From JBDSKH01 sp035556655 (GTDB lineage Bacteria > Actinomycetota > Actinomycetes > Actinomycetales > Microbacteriaceae): a stretch of 64,000 nucleotides of DNA. The stretch covers positions 1 through 64,000 of the forward strand of contig DATMFW010000067.1 in assembly GCA_035556655.1 (NCBI GenBank). Direction: 5' to 3'. This document shows, piece by piece, positions 40,334 through 49,467 of this stretch (position 1 is its first letter; each line of letters starts with the position of its first letter). The position numbers and the translations under genes were made by a program. The notes beneath the pieces were generated by a model. It worked only from the letters and a program-made list of their open reading frames with translations, ran no database searches and was not told the origin of the DNA.

Positions 40334-41142
40334 GCGATCCGTTCGGTGCCGCCGATGCCCGCCCGTGGATCAGCGTTCCTGGGGAGCACGACGACAAGTA
40401 CAGCCGCGGGGTGGCGGGATTCGTGACCGGGTCGGACCGGTATCCGGGGGCCGCCGTCCTCGGGGTCGAGGCCGCCCTGCACACGGGGGTGGGCATGGTG
40501 CGCTACCTCGGTCCCGGCCGGGCGACCCGTCTCGTGCTGCAGCGCCGCCCCGAGGCCGTCACCGCGGCCGGCCGGGTGCAGGCCTGGGTGCTGGGGTCCG
40601 GCCAGGATGCCGCGGATCGCGACCCCGCGACCGCCGCGCTGCTCGACCGGGCGCTCGGGCAGGACGTCCCCACCGTCATCGACAGCGGCGCCCTGGACAG
40701 CATCGGGCGTGCGACCGGCCCCGTGGTGATCACCCCGCACGCGGGAGAGCTCGCGACGCTGCTCGGGGTCGACCGGGCCACCGTGCAGGGCGATCCCGAC
40801 GCCGCCGCCGAGCGCGCGGCGGCCGACCTGGGGGTGACGGTTCTGCTGAAGGGGCACCGCTCGGTGATCGCCACCGGGGACGGCACCCGCCACCACGTCG
40901 AGGCACCCACCGCCTGGCTCGCGACCGCCGGCAGCGGCGACGCCCTCGCAGGGGTGCTGGGCGCGTTGCTCGCGACGCACGCTGCCGCGATCGAGGCCGA
41001 CCGCGGCATCCTGGCCGAACTCGCGGCGACCGCCTGCCTGCTGCACGGCCGCGCGGGAGAACGTGCGGGGGCCGGCGGGCCGTTCACCGTCACCGACCTG
41101 TGCGAGCAGCTGCCCGCCGCGGTGACCGAACTGCTCAGCTAG
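40330..41142 (+). CDS. nnrD: ADP-dependent NAD(P)H-hydrate dehydratase
   Basis: A 270-residue metabolite-repair enzyme that restores NAD(P)H from its hydrated form using ADP or ATP. The DDKYSRGVAGFVTGS start block, VITPHAGELATLLGV, VLLKGHRSVIA and the ATP-site TAGSGDALAGVLGALLA match the YjeF C-terminal/NnrD family. The epimerase domain found fused in many bacteria is absent here. It overlaps pfkB by 4 bp and converges with the ABC ATPase, overlapping its end by 8 bp. Confidence 0.92.
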   Translation: MSDPFGAADARPWISVPGEHDDKYSRGVAGFVTGSDRYPGAAVLGVEAALHTGVGMVRYLGPGRATRLVLQRRPEAVTAAGRVQAWVLGSGQDAADRDPATAALLDRALGQDVPTVIDSGALDSIGRATGPVVITPHAGELATLLGVDRATVQGDPDAAAERAAADLGVTVLLKGHRSVIATGDGTRHHVEAPTAWLATAGSGDALAGVLGALLATHAAAIEADRGILAELAATACLLHGRAGERAGAGGPFTVTDLCEQLPAAVTELLS

Positions 41143-41869
41143 CGCCGAGCCGCGCGAGGAACTCCCGCGTGCGCGCCTCGCGGGGTGCCCCGAACACCTG
41201 GGCGGGCGGGCCCTGCTCGACGATGCGCCCGGCGTCGAGGAAGAGCACGCGCGAGGCGACGTCGCGGGCGAACGCCATCTCGTGGGTCGCCATGAGGATC
41301 GTGGCCCCCTCCGCGCCGAGCTCGCGCACCAGGGAGAGCACCTCGCCCACCAGCTCCGGGTCGAGCGCGCTGGTGATCTCGTCGAACAGCAGCACCTCGG
41401 GATCGGGTGCGATCGCCCGCACGATCGCGACACGCTGCTGCTGCCCGCCCGAGAGCCGGTCGGGGTGCCGGCGGGCCAGCTCGGAGAGGCCGATGCGATC
41501 GAGCAGCTCGAGTCCGCGACGTTCGGCCTCGGCCCGCGGCACCCGGTGGACCTTGCGCAGCCCGAGCGTGACGTTGTCGAGCACCGTCAGGTGCGGGAAC
41601 AGGTTGTAGTGCTGGAAGACCACGCCGAACCGGGCGCGCACCGCATCGACCTTGACGCGGGGATCGCTGATGTCGGTTCCGCCCAGCAGGATCTGGCCGT
41701 CGTCGATGCCCTCGAGCAGCGTGAGGCATCGCAACAGGGTGGATTTGCCGGAGCCCGATGCGCCGATCAGCGCCACGACCTCGTGACGGTCGAGATCGAG
41801 CGAGATGCCGTCGATCACGGTCTTGTCGCCGAAGGCCTTGCGCAGCCCGTGCGCCTGAAGCACCGCCAT
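41135..41869 (-). CDS. Polar amino-acid ABC importer ATPase
   Basis: A 244-residue GlnQ-type ATPase. Walker A is GASGSGKST, Q-loop VFQHYNLFPHLTV, signature LSGGQQQRVAIVRAI, Walker B VLLFDEITSALDP and H-loop ATHEMAFA. It energises uptake of a polar amino acid with the permease and binding protein encoded upstream. It overlaps the permease gene by 1 bp. The last gene of the operon, it converges with nnrD. Confidence 0.95.
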   Translation of the reverse strand: MAVLQAHGLRKAFGDKTVIDGISLDLDRHEVVALIGASGSGKSTLLRCLTLLEGIDDGQILLGGTDISDPRVKVDAVRARFGVVFQHYNLFPHLTVLDNVTLGLRKVHRVPRAEAERRGLELLDRIGLSELARRHPDRLSGGQQQRVAIVRAIAPDPEVLLFDEITSALDPELVGEVLSLVRELGAEGATILMATHEMAFARDVASRVLFLDAGRIVEQGPPAQVFGAPREARTREFLARLGAS

Positions 41870-42726
41870 CAGACCACCTCGCCGATCTGCTCGCGGCGCC
41901 GGAGCCGTGCGGTGTACCAGTCGGTGAAGCGGATCATCGGCAGCGCCAGCAGCACGAACAGCAGACCGGCGACGACGAAGGGGGTGAAGCTGGCGAAGTG
42001 GGACTGCTCGATCTGAGCGCCGCGCACCGCATCCACGGCGCCGAGCACCGAGATGAGGCCGACATCCTTCTGCATCGCCACGAAGTCGTTCATGAGGGCA
42101 GGCGTCACCTTGCGCAGCGCCTGCGGCAGGACCACGACCCGCAGCGCCTGCCCGTTGCTGAGTCCGAGCGAGCGGGCGGCGAGCCGCTGCGACGGGTGCA
42201 CGGCCTCGATGCCGGCACGCCAGACCTCGGACACGTACGCCGAGTAGGTGAGCACGAGTGCGATCGTGCCGAGCAGCTCCAGCGGGATGCGTCCCTCGGT
42301 GAATCGCAGGCCGGGGATCCCGAAGCCCACCAGGTACAGCACGATGATGAGCGGCATCCCGCGGAACAGGTCGGTGTACCCGGCGGCGAGCACGCGCAGC
42401 GGGAAGAACACCGGCCCGCGCAGCGTGCGGATCGTCGCGATGACCAGGCTCACCACCAGCACCCCGGCGGCGGCGAACAGCAGCACGCGGATGTTGAGCA
42501 GGAAGCCCTCGAACACCCGGGGGAGCGCGGCCAGCGCCACCTCGACGTCGAAGAAGCTCGCCTGCACCCGCTGCCAGCCGGGAGCGTTCACGATCGCCAG
42601 CCAGGCGACGACCGCGAACACCACGGTGCTCGCCGCGCCGATCAGCACCGAGCGGGTGCTCTGGCGGCGCCGGAAGGCCCGGCGGTCGAGCTCGAGTGCG
42701 CTCGGCGCCGGGCCGTCGGTGGTCAT
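41869..42726 (-). CDS. Polar amino-acid ABC importer permease
   Basis: A 285-residue HisM/GlnP-type membrane subunit. A cytosolic N-terminus of about 25 residues is followed by a first span (VLIGAASTVVFAVVAWLAIV), a segment outside, then the core with DLFRGMPLIIVLYLVGFG and the EAA-type loop YSAYVSEVWRAGIEAVHPSQRLAARSLGLSNGQALRVVVLPQALRKVTP, which contacts the ATPase. It is the only permease in the operon, so the complex probably uses a homodimer. Confidence 0.94.
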   Translation of the reverse strand: MTTDGPAPSALELDRRAFRRRQSTRSVLIGAASTVVFAVVAWLAIVNAPGWQRVQASFFDVEVALAALPRVFEGFLLNIRVLLFAAAGVLVVSLVIATIRTLRGPVFFPLRVLAAGYTDLFRGMPLIIVLYLVGFGIPGLRFTEGRIPLELLGTIALVLTYSAYVSEVWRAGIEAVHPSQRLAARSLGLSNGQALRVVVLPQALRKVTPALMNDFVAMQKDVGLISVLGAVDAVRGAQIEQSHFASFTPFVVAGLLFVLLALPMIRFTDWYTARLRRREQIGEVV

Positions 42727-42748
42727 GCTGTGGAGATTACTGCAGGCG

Positions 42749-43582
42749 CTACTTCAGCACCGGCGCGCTGCCGGCGTCGGCCAGCCACTCGTCGGCGATG
42801 GCCTGCAGCGTGCCGTCCTCGCGCAGGGCGTCGACGGCGGCGGTCACGTCGGCGGTCAGCGGGCTGTCCTTGGCCAGGACGAGCCCGAACTGGTCCCCGC
42901 CCTCGCTCTCGGGCAGCTGGCCGACGATCTTGCCTCCGGTGAGCTCGACGCCGGTCAGGTAGAACGCGGTCGGCAGGTCGACGACGAGAGCATCGACCTG
43001 GCCCGACTCGAGAGCAAGCTTCGCGTCGTCGTTGGTGTTGAACGCCTGTGCGCCCTGATCCGGCGCGATGGCGTCCTCGATCGCCTGGAAGCTGGTGGTG
43101 CCCACCTGGGCGCCGATCAGCAGCGGCTTCAGGTCGGCGATGGAGGCGGCTCCGGCGGCGGCGGAGGACTCGGTCGTGATGACCACCTGCGTGGTGTCGT
43201 AGTACGACGAGCTGAAGTCGATGTTCTTCGCGCGGTCCGGCGTGATCGAGAACTGCTGCAGGTTGAAGTCGAAGTCCTTCGGACCCGGCGCGATCGCCTC
43301 GTCGAAGGTGGTGCGCACCCAGACCACGTCCTCCTCGGCGAAGCCCAGCTGCTCGGCGACGGCGTACGCGACGGCGGCCTCGAAGCCCTGCCCGGTCTCG
43401 GGGGCGTCGTCGATCACCCAGGGGTAGTAGGCGGGCTCGCCGGTGCCGATGGTGAGCTTGCCCTCGGTGACGTATCCGGACTCCGAGCCGCCGGAGGTCT
43501 GGCAGCCGGTCAGGGCCACGGCGAGAGCGGTGGCGGCGGCCAGTGCGGCGGCCACGGTGCGTCGTGCGGTGAAGCGGGACAT
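42749..43582 (-). CDS. Polar amino-acid ABC importer substrate-binding lipoprotein
   Basis: A 277-residue family 3 (SBP_bac_3) binding protein. The signal peptide ends in the lipobox ALTGC (Cys at about 27). The mature part opens GKLTIGTGEPAYYPWVIDD and continues DFDFNLQQFSITPDRAKNIDFSSSYYDTTQVVIT, as in amino-acid binders. AAGGAG lies 5 nt before the ATG, so this gene uses a normal leader, unlike many neighbours. It leads the operon. The exact ligand is not predictable. Confidence 0.94.
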   Translation of the reverse strand: MSRFTARRTVAAALAAATALAVALTGCQTSGGSESGYVTEGKLTIGTGEPAYYPWVIDDAPETGQGFEAAVAYAVAEQLGFAEEDVVWVRTTFDEAIAPGPKDFDFNLQQFSITPDRAKNIDFSSSYYDTTQVVITTESSAAAGAASIADLKPLLIGAQVGTTSFQAIEDAIAPDQGAQAFNTNDDAKLALESGQVDALVVDLPTAFYLTGVELTGGKIVGQLPESEGGDQFGLVLAKDSPLTADVTAAVDALREDGTLQAIADEWLADAGSAPVLK

Positions 43583-43665
43583 GGGAACTCCTTACGCTGT
43601 GGGGTCCCTCCATTCTGGCCCGGTCGACGCGGCCGGGGTCGTCGGGTTGCGTTTCGTGACGCCGC

Positions 43666-43671
43666 TACGCT
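43666..43671 (+). promoter_or_regulatory. -10 element of the GT87-like gene (leaderless)
   Basis: TACGCT, 6 nt before ATG 43678. Confidence 0.5.
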
Positions 43672-43677
43672 GAGAAC

Positions 43678-44952
43678 ATGACGGATGCCGCGCCGCCTTC
43701 CGGCAGCATCCGCACCGCGGGCGCCGATCTGGCCCGTCATCCGGTGGTGCTCTGGGTCGCCTTCGTGCTCGTCCACTTCGTGGTCGGCATGCTGGGTCTG
43801 TACGGCGCCGGTCTGCCGCTCGGCGATGTCACCCTGATCTACCGGTACTGGGTCGAGAACGGCCTGGACAACGGCATCTGGGTCGGCATCGACACGGTGT
43901 GGGTCTACCCGGTGCTGGCGCTCGTCCCGATGCTGATCGCGTACGTGTTCGGGCCCGACTTCTACGCCAGCACCTGGCTCAGCCTCGTGATGCTCGTCGA
44001 TGTGCTGGCCTTCGCGGTGCTCGCCGGGTTCGGCCGCGATCGCCGGCTGGCGTACGCCGGATGGTGGTGGCTGGGCTTCCTGCTGCTGCTCGGCCCGGTC
44101 GCCCTCGGCCGGATCGACTCGATCACGGTCCCCGTGGCCCTGGTCGGCGTGCTCGTCCTGGCGAGCTATCCGCGGCTGGCCGCTGTGCTGCTCACCATCG
44201 CCACCTGGATCAAGGTGTGGCCGGCGGCACTGCTCGCCGCAGCGGTGCTCGCGCTGCGCAGCCGCCTGCGGATCCTCGTCACCGCGGCCATCGCATCCGC
44301 CCTCGTCGCGATCGTGGCGCTCGCGCTGGGGGCAGGGCCCCGCATCCTGAGCTTCATCACCCAGCAGGCGGGTCGCGGGCTGCAGGTCGAGTCGCCGATC
44401 GGCACCTTCTGGATGTGGGACGCGTTCGCCACGCACTCCAGCCGCAGCATCGTGTACTACGACCAGGCGATCCTCACCTTCCAGGTTGTCGGACCGGGTG
44501 CGGTGGCCGCGGCCGCCGTCATGACCCCGCTGCTGGCGGTGGTGACCGCCGGGCTGCTGGTGCTCGGGGCCGTGGCGATCCGGCGCGGGGTGCCCGCTGC
44601 CGAGCTGCTGCCGCCGCTGACGCTGGCGATCACGACGGCCCTCATCGTGTTCAACAAGGTGGGTTCTCCGCAGTTCGTCACCTGGCTGGCCGTGCCGATG
44701 GCGCTCGGCCTGACGGCGTCGCTGACCGGCCGCGGGCCCTCGTTCCGCTCGCCGGCGGTCCTCACGCTGGTGATCGCCGGGCTGACCCAGCTGATCTACC
44801 CGTATCTCTACAACCAGCTGCTCGGCCTCGACTTCACCCTGCTGCTGGTGCTCTCGGCGCGTAACGTGCTCTACCTGGTCCTGCTGATCTGGGCGGTGAA
44901 TGCGGTCGTCGAGGCGATCCGCTACGAACCGCAGCCGCTGGCCCGCCGATGA
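43678..44952 (+). CDS. GT87-like polytopic membrane glycosyltransferase
   Basis: A 424-residue protein with about 10 to 12 hydrophobic spans. It resembles GT87-type polyprenyl-phosphate-sugar transferases of Actinobacteria: an acidic residue in the first outside loop (LPLGDVTLIYRYWVENGL), a KVWPAALLAAAV block typical of the family, and VGSPQFVTWLAVP near residue 325. Such enzymes add mannose or arabinose to envelope lipids or proteins. The donor and acceptor are unknown. The stop overlaps the downstream MFS gene (ATGA). Confidence 0.78.
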   Translation: MTDAAPPSGSIRTAGADLARHPVVLWVAFVLVHFVVGMLGLYGAGLPLGDVTLIYRYWVENGLDNGIWVGIDTVWVYPVLALVPMLIAYVFGPDFYASTWLSLVMLVDVLAFAVLAGFGRDRRLAYAGWWWLGFLLLLGPVALGRIDSITVPVALVGVLVLASYPRLAAVLLTIATWIKVWPAALLAAAVLALRSRLRILVTAAIASALVAIVALALGAGPRILSFITQQAGRGLQVESPIGTFWMWDAFATHSSRSIVYYDQAILTFQVVGPGAVAAAAVMTPLLAVVTAGLLVLGAVAIRRGVPAAELLPPLTLAITTALIVFNKVGSPQFVTWLAVPMALGLTASLTGRGPSFRSPAVLTLVIAGLTQLIYPYLYNQLLGLDFTLLLVLSARNVLYLVLLIWAVNAVVEAIRYEPQPLARR

Positions 44953-46154
44953 GCCCCGCCCGCATCCGTCTCGCCCTGCTCGCGCTCGCCCTCGGCGGAT
45001 TCGGCATCGGCGCCACCGAGTTCGTCGCGATGGGGCTGCTGCCGCAGATGTCGGCCGACCTGCTGCCCGCCCTGACCGCGAGCGACCCCGATGAGGCGAT
45101 CGCCCGCACCGGGTGGGTCATCTCGGCCTACGCCGCGGGGGTGGTGGTCGGAGCCCCCACCATCGCGACGTTCGCGGCCCGGCTTCCCCGGCGCGGCCTG
45201 CTCATCGCTCTGGCGATCGCGTTCACGGTGGGCACGGCGGCGTCGGCGCTGGCCCCGACCTTCGAGGCGGTCCTCGTCGCGCGCTTCCTCGCCGCCCTGC
45301 CGCACGGGGCGTACTTCGGCATCGCCTCGCTCGTGGCCGCCTCGCTGATGGGCCCCGGTAACCGCGGTCGCGGGGTGGCCCTGGTGCTGTCGGGGCTGAC
45401 CATCGCGAACGTCGTCGGGGTGCCGGCCATCACGTTCATCGGCCAGAACGCCGGATGGCGTACCGGCTACCTCGTCGTCGCGGCGGTCTTCGCGCTGTCG
45501 GTGGTGGCCATCGCGCTCGCGGTGCCCGCGCAACCGGGGGATCCGCACGCCACCATCCGTCGCGAGCTGGCCGGATTCGGCCGGTTGCCGGTCTGGGTGG
45601 CGCTCGCCACCGGGGCGATCGGATTCGGCGGGCTGTTCGCGGTGTACACCTACGTCGCGAAGCTGACCACCGAGGTGACCGGTCTCGATGCCGGCCTGGT
45701 GCCGGTGGCGCTGATCGTGGCGGGGCTCGGCATGACCGTCGGGAACCTGGCCGGCGGCAGGCTCGCCGACCGGGGGCCGCTTCGGGCGGTGTTCCTGACG
45801 TTCGCCGCGTTCGCGGTGACGCTGACCCTGCTGGCCCTCACCGCATCCACCCCGGTCGGGTTGTTCGCGGGACTCTTCCTCGTCGTGGCCGCGGGAGGTG
45901 CACTCGGTCCCGCCATCCAGACCCGCCTGATGGATGTCGCGGGCGAGTCCCAGACCCTCGCCGCCGCGGCGAATCACTCGGGTCTGAACCTCGGCAACAG
46001 CCTGGGCGCCGCGCTGGGCGGGCTGGTGATCGCCGCCGGGTTCGGGTATGTCGCGCCGATCTGGGTCGGCGCCCTCCTGGTGATCCCCGGGGTGCTGCTG
46101 GCGCTCGCCGGCTGGGCGCTCGATCGCCGAGCCGTGCGGGCGCGCCGAGACTAG
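44949..46154 (+). CDS. MFS transporter, DHA1 (AraJ/YdhP-like)
   Basis: A 401-residue drug:H+ antiporter-1-type carrier with 12 hydrophobic spans. GGFGIGATEFVAMGLLPQMSADL is the usual AraJ/YdhP-like opening, and VVGAPTIATFAARLPRR is motif A. The substrate is unknown; arabinose or drug efflux have been proposed for relatives. It overlaps the GT87-like gene by 4 bp. Its TAG stop shares one CTAG with the convergent response-regulator gene. Confidence 0.9.
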   Translation: MSPARIRLALLALALGGFGIGATEFVAMGLLPQMSADLLPALTASDPDEAIARTGWVISAYAAGVVVGAPTIATFAARLPRRGLLIALAIAFTVGTAASALAPTFEAVLVARFLAALPHGAYFGIASLVAASLMGPGNRGRGVALVLSGLTIANVVGVPAITFIGQNAGWRTGYLVVAAVFALSVVAIALAVPAQPGDPHATIRRELAGFGRLPVWVALATGAIGFGGLFAVYTYVAKLTTEVTGLDAGLVPVALIVAGLGMTVGNLAGGRLADRGPLRAVFLTFAAFAVTLTLLALTASTPVGLFAGLFLVVAAGGALGPAIQTRLMDVAGESQTLAAAANHSGLNLGNSLGAALGGLVIAAGFGYVAPIWVGALLVIPGVLLALAGWALDRRAVRARRD

Positions 46155-46810
46155 AAGCTCGCGCTCGGCGAGTCCTGGATGAGGATGCCGTCCTGGATCG
46201 CGCGCTTGCGCAGGGCGACCTTGGTGCCGACGTCGATCCCGGCGACGCGGTACTTCTCGCGGATGCGCTTGAGGTAGCTCTTCGCCGTCTCCTCCGAGAT
46301 GCCCAGCTCGTAGGCCACCGACTTGACCGGCTCGCCTCCGCCGTAGAGCGCCATCACGCGGCGTTCCTGGGCGCTGAGCTTCGGCGCGCCGCCGATGTCG
46401 CCGGCGTTCAGGGCCAGGTCGAGCTCGGCCGAGATGAAGCTCTCGCCCTGCGATGCGGCCCGGATCGCCTCGACGATCATCTCCACCGGCTCGCTCTTGA
46501 CGAGGTAACCGAGGGCGCCGGCGGCGAGGGCCTCACGCACGATGTTGGGCTCGGAGTACGTGCTCATCAGCACGACCCGGACCCCCGTGGTCTTCAGGGT
46601 CGAGATCTTCAGCGAGATCGGGATGTTGTCCTTGAGGTCGACATCGAGCAGCACGACCCCCACCGGGAACTCGGGGTGGGTCAGCAGCTCGGGCCAGGTG
46701 CTGACGGCGGCGACCATGTCGATGTCGTCGGCGGCGTTGCGGATCCACTCGGTGAGGGCTCCGAGCAGCATCTTGTGGTCATCGACGAGGGCGAGACGGA
46801 TGGGAGCCAT
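46151..46810 (-). CDS. LuxR-type response regulator
   Basis: A 219-residue NarL/LuxR-type response regulator. The receiver domain (about 1-120) has the acidic pair DD at 9-10, phospho-Asp in VVLLDVDL (about 55), the Ser/Thr of LMSTYS and Lys of YLVKSE. The LuxR helix-turn-helix (about 145-210) has LSAQERRVMALY and the DNA-recognition helix SEETAKSYLKRIREK. ATG 46810 has GGAAGGAG about 9 nt upstream, which decides the start. It lies downstream of a membrane protein and a histidine kinase and is probably phosphorylated by that kinase. Confidence 0.94.
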   Translation of the reverse strand: MAPIRLALVDDHKMLLGALTEWIRNAADDIDMVAAVSTWPELLTHPEFPVGVVLLDVDLKDNIPISLKISTLKTTGVRVVLMSTYSEPNIVREALAAGALGYLVKSEPVEMIVEAIRAASQGESFISAELDLALNAGDIGGAPKLSAQERRVMALYGGGEPVKSVAYELGISEETAKSYLKRIREKYRVAGIDVGTKVALRKRAIQDGILIQDSPSASF

Positions 46811-46853
46811 CGGTCGATCTCCTTCCGGTTGGGTCATGGCTTGGGTACAAGCA

Positions 46854-48137
46854 CTATTGGTCGGCCGGGTTGTCCACGATGCATTCGATGTCGACGCGCA
46901 GGCTGGAATCCTGGGTGGAGTCAGAGTAACGCCCGACCCGGCCGATGGCGTCCCAGATCGTCGGGTCGACACGATTCCGTGGCACGCCGGTCGTGGTGAT
47001 CGTGATCGGGACGAGCAGTTTGTGGCTCGGCAGCTCGCTCTCGGACTCGCCGGCTTCGACGGGGCCGATCTGCACGGTGACGGTCGTCGTCGGGTTGGCC
47101 TTCGTGGTGTCGCTGACCAGCAGCCAGGCGGTGGAGAGCAGGCCGTCCCGCTGTTGCGGATCGAGGAGGCCGGCGAGGCTGGACTTGTCGACGAGGGTCA
47201 CCGACTTGCCGAGCAACTCGGATTCGCTCACCGCGTGATAGAGCCAGGTCTCGCGGCGGCCCTCGATGAGGTGCAGGCGCAGCTCGGTGGCCAGGGATGC
47301 CGCCACCGAGGCCATCTTCGGCGCCAGCGGCAGAGCCGTCTTACGGGTCGCGATGGAATCCAGCAGTTCCTCGGCGGCGAGGTCGAGCCTGGCCAGTTCC
47401 TCCGACGCGAGCATGCCGACGGCGAAGCGCGGCGCCGACACCGTGCTCTGGGTGAGCACGCGGTCGAGTTCGATCTGCACCATGCGCCGGAACGCCTCGA
47501 TGATCACCACTCCGATCACCGCGGGCAGCACGGCTGCCGCCAGCGCCGTGACCTGGGGTGCGATCCAGTCGGCGTCGACCCCGCCGACCGGGGCGTCGAG
47601 GAACATCACCACGGCGAGTGCGAGCCCGAGCACTCCGGCCGCGACGAGGATCTCGAGCGGGCCGCGCACCGTCACGACGACCAGCAGCGTGAACCCCGCG
47701 GCGATGGCCGCGGTGGCGTGCCGGCCCACGCTGTGCAGTTCCCACACGGCGATGAGGTCGAGCGCGACCGACACCGCGAGACCGGTGAGGAACAGCGCGA
47801 ACACCCAGTCCGGCAGCCGGTCGTTGGTCAGCCGGGCCGCCACGATCGCGCCGACCAGAACCGCGACCAGCACGATCCACGAGGCCAGGGCCGCGATCGG
47901 CTTGGGGTAGACATCCCCGCTCCACAGCGCCAGGAACCAGCTGAACCCGTAGATGGCCCGCAGCCCGACGATGATCGCGGTGCCGAGCCCGAGGAACGCG
48001 ACGCCGAGGCTGGCGCGGTGGGCGCTGTTGGCCACCCGGCCGGATCGCCGCGGCTGCTTCACGCGCTTGCGCCCGGTGCCGGTGATGACGACGCCGAGGG
48101 TGTTCTCCTCGGGGGCCGAGAACGTGCCGCCGGTCAT
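46854..48137 (-). CDS. Membrane protein between kinase and regulator (degenerate kinase-like)
   Basis: A 427-residue protein. After about 45 polar residues, eight or so hydrophobic spans (about 45-235) lead into a cytosolic part. That part begins with a helical RMVQIELDRVL region and ELRLHLIEGRRETWLYHAV, a pattern that resembles the linker of DesK/LuxR-type sensor kinases, but no H-box, N-box or G-box is present. It may be a pseudokinase partner of the sensor encoded just upstream. ATG 48137 overlaps the restored kinase stop (ATGA). The function is inferred from context only. Confidence 0.7.
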   Translation of the reverse strand: MTGGTFSAPEENTLGVVITGTGRKRVKQPRRSGRVANSAHRASLGVAFLGLGTAIIVGLRAIYGFSWFLALWSGDVYPKPIAALASWIVLVAVLVGAIVAARLTNDRLPDWVFALFLTGLAVSVALDLIAVWELHSVGRHATAAIAAGFTLLVVVTVRGPLEILVAAGVLGLALAVVMFLDAPVGGVDADWIAPQVTALAAAVLPAVIGVVIIEAFRRMVQIELDRVLTQSTVSAPRFAVGMLASEELARLDLAAEELLDSIATRKTALPLAPKMASVAASLATELRLHLIEGRRETWLYHAVSESELLGKSVTLVDKSSLAGLLDPQQRDGLLSTAWLLVSDTTKANPTTTVTVQIGPVEAGESESELPSHKLLVPITITTTGVPRNRVDPTIWDAIGRVGRYSDSTQDSSLRVDIECIVDNPADQ

Positions 48138-49329
48138 CGCGGGACCTCCAGCACGACGGTGGTGCCGGACCCGGGGCCGAGAACAGCCGCGCGTTGCCGC
48201 CCACGTCACGCAGCCGCGCGACGACGGATTCGGTGAAGCCGAGCTTGGCGTCGTCGATGTCGTTGATGTCGAACCCGACGCCGGAGTCGGTGACCAGCGC
48301 CCGGACGATGGTCTCGTCCTCGGTGATCGTCACGTGCGCCTCCGTGACCCCGGAGTGCCGTCGCACGTTCTCGAGGCACTCGGCGAGGGCGAGCAGGAAC
48401 GCATCGAGCACGTCGCTCGGCAGCAGTACCTGGCCGGTCCCGTGCCAGCTGACCTGCAGGCCCATCCGGCTGAAGCGCTGCTGCACCGATTCCAGTGTCG
48501 TGCCGAGCACGGGCTCATGGCCGACCGGGATCGGCGAGGTCTCGGTCGGGACGAACTCCTCGTCGTCGGCAGGGGGGTTCGGGTTCGACCCCAGGCGCAA
48601 CTGGCGCAGCAGCCGCGCGTCGTCGCCGGCCTGCTCGCGCAGTGCCTCCGGTTTCACGCCCACCCCGGAGTGGGCGAGCAGCGTGAGGGTGGCCAGGACC
48701 GTGTCGTGCAGCAGCCGCGCCGATTGACGCCGCTGGGCCTCGAGTTCGCTGGCCTGACGTTCGGCCCGGTGCGCGCGGCCGATGCTGGCGATGCGCTTCT
48801 CGACCTGGGGCACCCCGACGCTGATCCAGGCCGCGATGGCACTCGGGACCACCCAGCCGAGCACGACCAGGCCGCCGGTGCGCAGCATGTGGGCCAGGCC
48901 GTCGGAGACCAGGACGGCGGCGCCGCCGATCACCAGGAACGCTGCGATCAGCAGCAGGATGCGCGGAAGGCTGCCGGTGAGGACGATGGCGCAGGCCGCG
49001 AGGCCCCCGGCGGCGAGTTCGGTGATCGCGGCGTAGCCCGCCTCGGGCGAGGGGCCCGTGCCGACGTAGCGGTACACCCCGATGATCGCCGCCCCCGACG
49101 CCAGCGCGAGGCCGACCCAGATCAGCGAACGGCTCATGCCCATCCGCACCTGGGCGAAGACCAGCAGCGCGAACAGCGGCAGCGAGATCAGCAGGGCGAC
49201 GACATCGACGGCGCCGGGCAGCGCGGCGCAGATCAGGGCGACGGCCGTGAAACTCAGACCGTAGATGCGGGCCGCCCGCTGCAGCAGGCGCTCCCGTTCC
49301 TTGGCGATCAGGTCCATGTCGGTGCCCAT
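48134..49329 (-). pseudogene. Sensor histidine kinase with 3' frameshift
   Basis: A DesK/LuxR-type sensor kinase. A membrane region of about six spans (residues 25-170) leads to a dimerisation helix with H-box LLHDTVLATLTLLA (H208), N-box ECLENVRRHSG and G1 box DSGVGFD. The expected C-terminal strand GTTVVLEVPR followed by TGA (48134-48136) is one base out of frame. The break is in the ggacccggggcc run near 48168-48177. Uncorrected, the frame runs on antisense-like through the next gene to 47341. With one extra base the protein would be 398 residues and end in an ATGA overlap with its neighbour, so a base-calling error is at least as likely as a real mutation. Confidence 0.8.
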
Positions 49330-49330
49330 G

Positions 49331-49349
49331 GTGACACAGGCTGTGACAC
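49331..49349. promoter_or_regulatory. GTGACAC direct repeat upstream of the kinase gene
   Basis: GTGACAC occurs at 49331-49337 and 49343-49349, 12 bp apart (just over one helical turn), immediately before the kinase start codon. It may be an operator. No regulator is assigned. Confidence 0.35.
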
Positions 49350-49394
49350 GAACGGGGGGTGCCACGCGGTGCCGCCGGGGCACAATAACCGGGG

Positions 49395-49400
49395 TACAGT
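49395..49400 (+). promoter_or_regulatory. Candidate -10 of an intergenic RNA
   Basis: TACAGT, with a predicted start near 49407. No convincing -35 was found. Confidence 0.35.
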
Positions 49401-49406
49401 CAGACC

Positions 49407-49467
49407 AGAGGAAATATCCGGGGGGTTGCCGGGGGCCGCGCCGAGAGGCGGGCCCCCGGCCCTGTTT
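49407..49467 (+). ncRNA. Candidate small RNA in the kinase/lipoprotein gap
   Basis: A stretch of about 61 nt between a -10-like TACAGT and a plus-strand terminator. It has a single-stranded purine-rich 5' part (GAGGAAATATCC) and no ATG or GTG before the terminator. It lies between two minus-strand genes, so no plus-strand coding gene explains the signals. It is a candidate trans-acting RNA or a remnant leader. No known RNA family was recognised. Confidence 0.35.
49428..49467 (+). terminator. Intrinsic terminator, plus strand
   Basis: A perfect 10-bp stem, gccgggggcc (49428-49437) with ggcccccggc (49451-49460), has an inner cgcc/ggcg stem and is followed by CCTGTTTT. The T-run orients it to the plus strand. 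The minus side has no T-run. Confidence 0.65.

Noticed and set aside
47341..49383. A 680-residue kinase fused to a long C-terminal tail
   Set aside because: The tail after residue 386 is an out-of-frame reading of the downstream membrane-protein gene caused by the 3' frameshift.
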